Source: Aspidiotus rigidus
Lineage: Eukaryota > Arthropoda > Insecta > Hemiptera > Diaspididae
DNA length: 64,000 bases
Assembly (NCBI GenBank): GCA_035079385.1
Contig: JAVHKY010000086.1
Location: 1 to 64,000, forward strand
Direction: 5' to 3'
The position numbers were made by a program, and so were the translations under genes. Below the pieces are notes generated by a model, which made no database searches, was not told where the DNA came from, and saw only the letters and a list, made by a program, of their open reading frames with translations. This document shows positions 19,952 to 29,125 of this stretch, piece by piece. Position 1 is the first letter of the stretch. Every line of letters begins with the position of its first letter.

Positions 19952-21180
19952 TTTGAGTACGATTGACTAATATGGTCGTACTAGTGCTCGCATTGGGTGA
20001 TCTTATCTTCCTCTTTTGTAATTTTGAGCCACGCAAGGTACAAGATATCTACGAGCTTTTATTGTGTAATAGAGCTCTGTAAGAGCCTGTCATGTATTGT
20101 ACTTTTTAATATCAATTTGTAATTTTTTTTATCCTCTTATAAAGAACTCTCCCCATAATTTTACTTGGACCAAGTTTTTTTATTCATATTATCTACTTAA
20201 TAAAACTTATTTCTACGCGGTCTTAATTTGGCTATATTACGAGTATTATTGTACGGGACCCAAAAATATTTCAAGATATTACCACATGTCGTACATCGCA
20301 CGTGCATCGATTATAATATCGAACGTATATGTAGATCAAACAGATGTTACCATATTGGTAATACGAGTGGGAAAAATTCCTCCCGAATCAAGTGAATACT
20401 GGCTAATTTTAGACGGTGCTTCTGAACGTTCTCATATTTTTTGAAGGTTGAGAATAAGAATCGACAATTGATACTTGAAGCTCAAAATTTGAAAATTCTA
20501 TAGCTTCGATAATGGATTTAGATAGAAAATATTTAATATCTTGATTCAACTCAAAATAAATGTGATAGGCACTCGGTTCTTCAAGTCTGTGCGAATTTTC
20601 AGAACCCCCGTACCTTTTTACCCTGGAAATCGGTCTGTCTGCTCAAGAGAGCAAGAACGATATTATTTTGCTGTTTCTGTCTTTTAGTTTGTGTTCGTAG
20701 TTGATTGTCATTTAAATGGAAGAAGAAAATTCTCTTTTTTGTGGGAGTTAATTTCGATTCTATCTCTTATTTCTTCGTACCTATGCACAGATCAAATACC
20801 ATTTTGAAAGTAATTCTGGGGCACTTGGGTTTTCTCCCTCGCGCGAGCTACTTTTTCAACATTTCTAACTAACCCGAAAAATTCTGAAAATTCTCTAATT
20901 TTAATACTGAATATTTTACTGTTTTTAAAGCAAAATAATGAATCATTTTACTCTTTTTTTCTTTTCGAGTAGGTAGTTCGAAAATTTTTGAAATTTTGTA
21001 GGTATCATATTATTTCTACTATTTTTCTCTTTTTTAACTCTATCCATTCTGGCGCACCTGACTTTTCTCTGCTACTTTTTCATCATTTTCCAATACTTCT
21101 AAAATAAAAAAAAAACTCACAATTTTTACGTAATTATGTTCACAATTCTTCTTAAGAGTACAATCTTGTTTTTTTAAATC
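19952..21180. other. Kir 3' UTR and AT-rich spacer, no further gene
   Basis: The likely 3' UTR runs to about 20220 or 20580, depending on which AATAAA is used. Beyond that, low-complexity AT-rich sequence. The 20097-20444 frame is rich in Y, F and I and has no recognisable domain. Confidence 0.5.
20199..20204 (+). terminator. Candidate polyadenylation signal of the Kir gene
   Basis: A canonical AATAAA lies about 250 bp after the Kir stop codon, in T-rich sequence. A second AATAAA at 20555-20560 is a possible distal site. Sequence match only. Confidence 0.45.
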
Positions 21181-21565
21181 TTGAGTTTGAATGATCGGGG
21201 ACAATTTTTTAGTCTTCATCAAGTGTGCTGCGAGACTATCTTGATGACTTCATTCTTAAATATTTTATTATTGATTTAGACACTATTTTTTCGTGCATAC
21301 ATAATTGATAGTGGTTTATGGTTGATTTGAGGTGTATGCCTATAATCCAGAATTGCCACTCGGCTTAATTTTTGTTATTTTTCATTATTATTAGTCATAC
21401 TCGATAGTGAAAACCTCGAGTTTGAATGAATTGAGGACGATTTTCTGGTCTTCATCAAACGTGCTGCGAAACTCTTGGTGACTTCATTTTTAAATTTATT
21501 ATCGATCTATGCATAACTTCTCGGGTGTACGTAATTGATAGTAGTTTATAGTTTATTAGAGGTGT
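21181..21565. repeat. Diverged direct duplication, two ~150-bp copies
   Basis: 21181-21335 and 21417-21565 share TTGAGTTTGAATGA, GTCTTCATCAA, GTGCTGCGA, TGACTTCATT and AATTGATAGT in the same order. The copies are about 236 bp apart and moderately diverged. Confidence 0.8.
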
Positions 21566-21690
21566 CTCAGGAGATGGGAACATTATTTTCGATCGCCTTT
21601 TTCCTTTTTTCTATATTTTTATGGTTGGCGTTATTCGTAGGTGCTACGGCTAAAACGTTATTCATAGGTAGTATCCTTACGGGTAAAACT

Positions 21691-22015
21691 TTATTTGTAC
21701 ACTTGAAATAGCACTGGACGAATATCGGAGCCTGATCTAATCAACTTCTCCATCTCCTTCATGGTTGCCAAGTATGAGTTGAATTGCTCAGTGCCATGAC
21801 GAGACACCTGGGTGGCTATGTTCCTCATGACGGGTGAGATCAAATTGTAGGTACTTCTCGTGAGTATTCAAAGTTCTTGGCGCGCACGAGTCTACATCAT
21901 CTAGAACTACATCATCCACAACATCAGTATCAAGGGAGGGTGCTGACTGGCTGGTAGAAGCATGAGTACTCTTGTAATACCGTGGGTGGAATTGGGCCTC
22001 CGCCGTCACCCTCAT
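21691..22015 (-). pseudogene. Frameshifted coding remnant of unknown family
   Basis: On the minus strand one frame (22015 down to 21788) reads SAPSLDTDVVDDVVLDDVDS and then NTHEKYLQFDLTRHEEH. The overlapping frame from 21828 to a stop at 21691 gives 45 residues with the look of real protein: MRNIATQVSRHGTEQFNSYL, then ATMKEMEKLIRSG. A single frame change near 21830-21850 would join them. I do not recognise the family. It could be a transposon accessory protein or a host pseudogene. The first frame begins inside the 18-bp minisatellite, so its Met is not a real start. Confidence 0.35.
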
Positions 22016-22118
22016 ACTGCCGTCACCATCATACCGCCGTCCCCGTCATACCGCCATCACAGTCAGACCGCCGTCACCGTCATACCGTCGTCACCATCAT
22101 ACTGCCGTCACCGTCATA
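22000..22118. repeat. 18-bp minisatellite, about 6-7 copies
   Basis: The unit is CCGCCGTCACCGTCATAC with substitutions only; GC-rich in an AT-rich surround. It lies directly between the frameshifted remnant and the next 104-bp array. Confidence 0.88.
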
Positions 22119-22122
22119 TTAC

Positions 22123-22701
22123 TAAGCATTTAAATTCAATTGAAATTCAGCGTAAAACGATCAGCAAAACGTGACCCTTGTTATATGTCTAGAAAAGGAC
22201 CATTCTCCAATTTCTGTTCATATCATCATCCATTTAAATTCAATTGAAACTCAGTAGAAACGATCAGCAGAATGGGTTCCTTGTTATATGTATAGAAAGA
22301 TCTCATTTTCCAATTTCTGTTCATATTATCATCCATTTAAATTCAATTGAAACTCAGCCTGAAACAATCAGCAGAATGAGAGCTTTGTTATATGTGTAGA
22401 AAGATACCATTCTCCAATTTCTGTTGATAACATCATCCATCTTAATTCAATTGCAGTATGAAATGATCAGCTGAATGAGAGCTTTGTTATATGTGTAGAA
22501 AGAGACCATTCTCCAATTTCTATACATATCATCATCCATTTGAATTCAATTGAAATTCATTACACACGATCAGCAGAATGGGTTCCTTGTTATATGTATA
22601 GAAAGATATCATTCTCCAATTTCTGTTCATATAATCATCCTTTTAAATTCAATTGAAATTCAGCCTGTAACGATCAGCAAAACGGGACCTTTGTTATATG
22701 T
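22123..22701 (-). repeat. 104-bp repeat array, reverse, about 6 copies (left part)
   Basis: Units contain TCAATTGAAATTCAG, GATCAGCAGAATGGG, TTGTTATATGTGTAGAAAGA and CATTCTCCAATTTCTG. The array is cut inside TTATATG|TGTAG by the 2161-bp element and resumes at 24863. Confidence 0.9.
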
Positions 22702-24257
22702 CGATGGCTTCCTGCACACTTCGCGTAAGTGACATTTTTTTCGAAAATGATTCAAGAGCAGAAATGGGTCCTAAAGAATGTAATTTATCGGATTGCGTCG
22801 AAAAAATTTTCAATTTTTCAATCCTGCCCCCGTGGGAGGACTAGTGCGCATTTGTTATAAGTACAGTTTCAATAACTTTCGATAAGTTTCTCGTGCACAT
22901 TGGTGCTAAGCGCACTTACGACTATCGGCACGGGAATCTATATGGCCACAGAAAAAATCATTCATACCTGGCGCGTGTAAAGAAGGTGCTCTGCAGAATA
23001 CCTACTGCGAGGGTGTTTTTTTTTCAACCTTTTCTCTTGTTTTTTTCCCCCCTTTATACCTCGTAGGACTATGCTATTTTATCATCTGAACACTGAAATC
23101 CTATAATGTTGTACTGGTAGTGCAAATCTGCTAGTACAAATCTTCCGGACCGATGATGACTTTATGCTTGGAACATGAAATGGGACAATTTTTTCTTTAA
23201 CTTATGTCGGTAACAGTAGCCAGCCTAGTTTCATCGCTAGACTCGAATCGATTGAAAGGTCCATGACCTTGTACACATAAAAAATAATAGAAACGAGAGT
23301 CAGTCTTTGAAATCTAGGAAGAGAATATAATAGCAGGTAGGACATGTGTAGTTTACCTTTATTTGATACCTTAAATACGAGTATTATTTCAACTCTGATC
23401 GCAAACAACAGTGTGTATCGACGCAGTCGGTAATTTTTGTATCGCCGCCGGTGAAAAACTCATCCTGCTATCATTTAAGACATTTAGAAGGAGCGATTTC
23501 AAGTTGGAATAATCACAGACTTTAAACAATCAGATACTTATAATTTCGAACCTAAACCCACCTTCGCCTAAGAATGACTCGTCTACTTGTTGGTATGTAG
23601 TATGAGATGAAGCTTTATCTTCTCAGCTTCCAAAAAATCAATGAAGCTGTCATTTCTTTCCATCTTGAAAAGTTGACAGTAGGGAATATTTCTAATGCAT
23701 CAGGTAATTGTATTATTTTCACTCGTTTTAAAATTACAATCGTAATAAAAGACTTCGCCCTATCTAACAAGTTTTGTAGAAAAAGAGTATTACAGTTCCA
23801 TCTTTGGATGTACTATGATCATTATAAAAAGTGTGGTCTGTTGTGACTAGACTCTCTTTCTCATCCTCGTTCATCAGTCGCCGTCGCACTCCTTTCTCTC
23901 CTTTCGCTCTTCCTAGAATATCACAATCATTTAGATATCATACTACTTCATTTGAAATAGGTACACACCATCTTCGAGGTAAAACTTATTCCTTTAGCGT
24001 GTCTTCTGTGTCTTCTTTCGAGATGCGTATTTTTGGAACGTAAGAGCAAATCTATGAAGATTGTCCCTTTTTTTTCTGTTTTTTTTTTTCTTTTTTATTC
24101 TTTCTAAAGAGGCCAGACAGTTTATTAGAACGATTTCCACGCATTGTAACAATCGGCTGTAGGCTAGGGTTCTATTCATACCCCAAAGAGGTAGATAACA
24201 AAAAATTGGAGAAAAAAAAGAGGTAAAGGAGACAAAAGAGCAAGGGTTGAATATAGT

Positions 24258-24507
24258 TGGACCCTAATAAGCAAAACTCGACCAAGCGACATTTTTGAGA
24301 TTTTGGAGTTATATACACCGTTGGAAAGAGCTCAACGAGCACTTTCCAACGGTGCTGATTAAAAAACTGGAAACGCAATACTCGTCGAATAATTATGAAT
24401 TGAAAATATCGACCTCTATCTATTTTTAAGTAACCGATTTCCTTTAAGTCTAAATATCACGAAACTACGTGATTGTCGCTTGGTCGAGTTTTGCTTATTA
24501 GGGTCCA
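24258..24507. mobile_element. 250-bp MITE with perfect 34-bp TIRs and internal hairpin
   Basis: TGGACCCTAATAAGCAAAAC starts the left TIR (24258-24291). Its exact reverse complement forms 24474-24507. Inside, CACCGTTGGAAAG (24316-24328) pairs with CTTTCCAACGGTG (24342-24354) around a 13-nt loop. Perfect TIRs suggest recent activity. The target-site duplication is unclear. The MITE lies within the 2161-bp element. Confidence 0.85.
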
Positions 24508-24531
24508 GTTTCAACTGTATGCGCCCTGGTA

Positions 24532-24612
24532 TTAAGTGCATTCCTTTCAAATATTTTCACAAGCCAAAGGTACTAAGTGCATTAGTTTCAAATAAATTCT
24601 GCAAGCCAAAGG
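24532..24612. repeat. Two direct copies of a ~40-bp repeat
   Basis: TTAAGTGCATTCCTTTCAAA (then TTCACAAGCCAAAGG) is followed by ACTAAGTGCATTAGTTTCAA (then TGCAAGCCAAAGG). A third partial copy, GATAAGTGCC, follows. Confidence 0.75.
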
Positions 24613-24862
24613 TGATAAGTGCCTACACGATCCAAGAAATGATGGATTTAGGATGATCTAGTAAATTGTGAAAAAAATTCGCTTTACGTCTCACGGGTTC
24701 CTGAATGTTGACGCTTTAAATTATAATCCTAAAATTGAAAATTGGAGCTATGTGAGGGCCACAGGAAGCGTGAAACTTATGTGAAACTAACAAAAAACTT
24801 TGAAACGCTCTCCTGTAAAATCAGGTTTTTGTTACTTACGCAAAGTGTGCATGAGACCATCG

Positions 24863-25173
24863 ATGTGTAGAAAGGGACTATCCTCCAATTTCTATCCATT
24901 TCATCATCCATTTAAATTTGATTGAAATTCAGTTGAAACGATCAGCAGAATGGGTTCCTTGTTATATGTACAGAAAGATCTCATTCTCCAATTTCTGTTC
25001 AAATTATCATCCATTTAAATTCAATTGAAATGCAGTATGAAATGATCAGCAGAATAAGAGCTTTGTTATATGTGTAGAAAGATACCATTCTCCAATTTCT
25101 GTTGATATCATCATCCATTTAAATTTAATTGAATTGCAGTATAAAATGATCAGCAGAATGAGAGCTTTGTTGT
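24863..25173 (-). repeat. 104-bp repeat array, reverse, about 3 copies (right part)
   Basis: Continuation of the 22123-22701 array beyond the inserted element. The last copy breaks off at GAGAGCTTTGTTGTAT and passes directly into satellite sequence. Confidence 0.9.
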
Positions 25174-25241
25174 ATAGGTTAAAAATTTTTACGGGGATCG
25201 ATCGAGGGCGTCGAGACGAATCTAGTCCACCCCTTCACCTC
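25174..25241 (+). repeat. Isolated partial copy of the 129-bp satellite
   Basis: From ATAGGTTAAAAATTTTTACG to CCACCCCTTCACCT it matches the first half of the satellite unit with two or three changes. It is separated from the main array by 646 bp of unrelated sequence. Confidence 0.92.
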
Positions 25242-25887
25242 TGTCGAAAATGTTCGACTTGGCAAACAAGTATCAGCAGGAGGGGGATCAGGATTCGAGC
25301 AGGCTTCAACGGGATACAGCTGCTCTCAGGTAAAAACGGTCCCTAACTGCACCTTTTCCTTCCGAAAGATCAGCATACTTGTTTACCAAAGTCAAGCGTC
25401 ACGATCGAACGTGTGTTCTAATTTTGCCTATGCTCTAATTTTCCTGCTCGAACATTTTGTGTTCCAATTTTCGTACTCGAATATTTTCGTGTTGTAATAT
25501 TTGCGTGATCGAATATTTTCATATTTGCGCGCTCGAATATTTTCTTTGTTTAGAAGATGCCGGAGACAATGGAGGTTAGTTAATTATTATTTATTAATAT
25601 TCGGCGGTTACGGATTTTTCGGTGGATTTTACATCTTCTTTCTCGGAACGGTCGGTTAAGGCAGTTTCTTGCTCAAGATCTGTCTCATTATTAATTCTCG
25701 GTCGGTCGGTTAGAAACGGTAGCATTTCTGAGCTTTGCCTAGGTCTCAATCTTCAAGCCTCTCTCGGCTGCGGTTATATAATTGCTAACTGTACTGAAGG
25801 GCATTTCCTTTGTCCACAAGTAAGAAGTAAGGGCGCCACATATCATGGAAGTTACTACGATTATTATTTGCGAATCTATTTAATTAT
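25242..25887. other. Single-copy segment at the satellite edge
   Basis: Not satellite. It contains a frame ATG at 25250 (MFDLANKYQQEGDQDSS..., about 27 codons) ending at a potential donor AG|gtaaaaa, and a set of diverged words CTCGAATATTTTCGTG (25425-25545). It also has a frame from about 25622 that includes LGCGYIIANCTEGHFLCPQ, with a possible donor CAA|gtaaga at about 25819. I recognise no protein family. Exons of an unknown gene or chance are both possible. Confidence 0.3.
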
Positions 25888-26029
25888 CCGTTCGAGATAG
25901 GTTAAAAATTTTTACGGGGATCGATCGAGGGCGTCGAGACGCATCTAGTCCACCACTTCACCTCCATTTTTGAGCCGTCTAGACGAGGACACAGTTTTTG
26001 GGCCGTAAATCGCTAACCGTTCGAGATAG

Positions 26030-29000
26030 GTTAAAAATTTTTACGGGGATCGATCGAGGGCGTCGAGACGCATCTAGTCCACCACTTCACCACCATTTTT
26101 GAGCCGTCTAGACGACGACACAGTTTTTGGGCCGTAAATCGCTAACCGTTCGAGATAGGTTAAAAATTTTTACGGGGATCGATCGAGGGCGTCGAGACGC
26201 ATCTAGACCACCACTTCACCTCCATTTTTGAGCCGTCTAGACGACGACACAGTTTTTGGGCCGTAAATCGCTAACCGTTCGAGATAGGTTAAAAATTTTT
26301 ACGGGGATCGATCGAGGGCGTCGAGACGCATCTAGTCCACCACTTCACCTCCATTTCTGAGCCGTCTAGACGACGACACAGTTTTTGGGCCGTAAATCGC
26401 TAACCGTTCGAGATAGGTTAAAAATTTTTACGGGGATCGATCGAGGGCGTCGAGACGCATCTAGTCCACCACTCCACCTCCATTTTTGAGCCGTCTAGAC
26501 GACGACACAGTTTTTGGGCCGTAAATCGCTAACCGTTCGAGACAGGTTAAAAATTTTTACGGGGATCGATCGAGGGCGTCGAGACGCATCTAGTCCACCA
26601 CTTCACCTCCATTTTTGAGCCGTCTAGACGACGACACAGTTTTTGGGCCGTAAATCGCTAACCGTTCGAGATAGGTTAAAAATTTTTACGGGGATCGATC
26701 GAGGGCGTCGAGACGCATCTAGTCCACCACTTCACCTCCATTTTTGAGCCGTCTAGAGGAGGACACAGTTTTTGGGCCGTAAATCGCTAACCGTTCGAGA
26801 TAGGTTAAAAATTTTTACGGGGATCGATCGAGGGCGTCGAGACGCATCTAGTCCACCACTTCACCTCCATTTTTGAGCCGTCTAGAGGAGGACACAGTTT
26901 TTGGGCCGTAAATCGCTAACCGTTCGAGATAGGTTAAAAATTTTTACGGGGATCGATCGAGGGCGTCGAGACGCATCTAGTCCACCACTTCACCTCCATT
27001 TTTGAGCCGTCTAGACGACGACACAGTTTTTGGGCCGTAAATCGCTAACCGTTCGAGATAGGTTAAAAATTTTTACGGGGATCGATCGAGGGCGTCGAGA
27101 CGCATCTAGACCACCACTTCACCTCCATTTTTGAGCCGTCTAGACGACGACACAGTTTTTGGGCCGTAAATCGCTAACCGTTCGAGATAGGTTAAAAATG
27201 TTTACGGGGATCGATCGAGGGCGTCGAGACGCATCTAGTCCACCACTTCACCTCCATTTTTGAGCCGTCTAGACGACGACAAAGTTTTTGTGCCGTAAAT
27301 CGCTAACCGTTCGAGATAGGTTAAAAATGTTTACGGGGATCGATCGAGGGCGTCGAGACGCATCTAGTCCACCACTTCACCTCCATTTTTGAGCCGTCTA
27401 GACGACACGACAGTTTTTGGGCCGTAAATTGCTAACCGTTCGAGATAGGTTAAAAATTTTTACGGGGATCGATCGAGGGCGTCGAGACGCATCTAGTCCA
27501 CCACTTCACCTCCATTTTTGAGCCGTCTAGACGACGCGACAGTTTTTGGGCCGTAAATTGCTAACCGTTCGAGATAGGTTAAAAATTTTTACGGGGATCG
27601 ATCGAGGGCGTCGAGACGCATCTAGTCCACCACTTCACCACCATTTTTGAGCCGTCTAGACGACGACACAGTTTTTGGGCCGTAAATCGCTAACCGTTCG
27701 AGATAGGTTAAAAATTTTTACGGGGATCGATCGAGGGCGTCGAGACGCATCTAGACCACCACTTCACCTCCATTTTTGAGCCGTCTAGACGACGACACAG
27801 TTTTTGGGCCGTAAATCGCTAACCGTTCGAGATAGGTTAAAAATTTTTACGGGGATCGATCGAGGGCGCCGAGACGCATCTAGTCCACCACTTCACCTCC
27901 ATTTCTGAGCCGTCTAGACGACGACACAGTTTTTGGGCCGTAAATCGCTAACCGTTCGAGATAGGTTAAAAATTTTTACGGGGATCGATCGAGGGCGTCG
28001 AGACGCATCTAGTCCACCACTCCACCTCCATTTTTGAGCCGTCTAGACGACGACACAGTTTTTGGGCCGTAAATCGCTAACCGTTCGAGACAGGTTAAAA
28101 ATTTTTACGGGGATCGATCGAGGGCGTCGAGACGCATCTAGTCCACCACTTCACCTCCATTTTTGAGCCGTCTAGACGACGACACAGTTTTTGGGCCGTA
28201 AATCGCTAACCGTTCGAGATAGGTTAAAAATTTTTACGGGGATCGATCGAGGGCGTCGAGACGCATCTAGTCCACCACTTCACCTCCATTTTTGAGCCGT
28301 CTAGAGGAGGACACAGTTTTTGGGCCGTAAATCGCTAACCGTTCGAGATAGGTTAAAAATTTTTACGGGGATCGATCGAGGGCGTCGAGACGCATCTAGT
28401 CCACCACTTCACCTCCATTTTTGAGCCGTCTAGAGGAGGACACAGTTTTTGGGCCGTAAATCGCTAACCGTTCGAGATAGGTTAAAAATTTTTACGGGGA
28501 TCGATCGAGGGCGTCGAGACGCATCTAGTCCACCACTTCACCTCCATTTTTGAGCCGTCTAGACGACGCGACAGTTTTTGGGCCGTAAATTGCTAACCGT
28601 TCGAGATAGGTTAAAAATTTTTACGAAGATCGATCGAGGGCGTCGAGACGCATCTAGTCCACCACTTCACCTCCATTTTTGAGCCGTCTAGACGACGACA
28701 CAGTTTTTGGGCCGTAAATCGCTAACCGTTCGAGATAGGTTAAAAATTTTTACGGGGATCGATCGAGGGCGTCGAGACGCATCCAGTCCACCACTTCACC
28801 TCCATTTTTGAGCCGTCTAGAGGAGGACACAGTTTTTGGGCCGTAAATCGCTAACCGTTCGAGATAGGTTAAAAATTCTTACGGGGATCGATCGAGGGCG
28901 TCGAGACGCATCTAGTCCACCACTTCACCTCCATTTTTGAGCCGTCTAGACGACGACACAGTTTTTGGGCCGTAAATCGCTAACCGTTCGAGATAGGTTA

Positions 29001-29125
29001 AAAATTTTTACGGGGATCGATCGAGGGCGTCGAGACGCATCTAGTCCACCACTTCACCTCCATTTTTGAGCCGTCTAGACGACGCGACAGTTTTTGGGCC
29101 GTAAATTGCTAACCGTTCGAGATAG
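26030..29125 (+). repeat. 12-unit (1548-bp) higher-order repeat
   Basis: Markers repeat at a 1548-bp distance: TTCACCACC at about 26085 and 27633, then ATTTCTGAGCC, CACTCCACC and GAGACAGG in the same order, then two GAGGAGG units. The copies match over the first seven units and then diverge, so the second copy is incomplete. Confidence 0.75.

Larger units (their letters stand above)
22702..24862. mobile_element. 2161-bp non-autonomous DNA transposon with imperfect TIRs
   Basis: The left end CGATGGCTTCCTGCACACTT (then CGCGTAAGTGACA) matches the reverse complement of the right end, CGATGGTCTCATGCACACTT (then TGCGTAAGTAACA). The TIRs are about 33 bp with roughly six mismatches. The 104-bp array on each side rejoins exactly if the element is removed, leaving ATGT (22698-22701 and 24863-24866) as the likely 4-bp target-site duplication; a 2-bp TG reading is also possible. 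No transposase is recognisable inside, and the frames at 23202-23408 and 23607-23846 look like chance. I do not assign a superfamily. Confidence 0.7.

Noticed and set aside
20097..20444. 115-codon frame after the Kir stop as a separate gene
   Set aside because: It is rich in Y, F and I as expected for AT-rich DNA, overlaps the likely Kir 3' UTR and polyadenylation signal, and has no recognisable domain.
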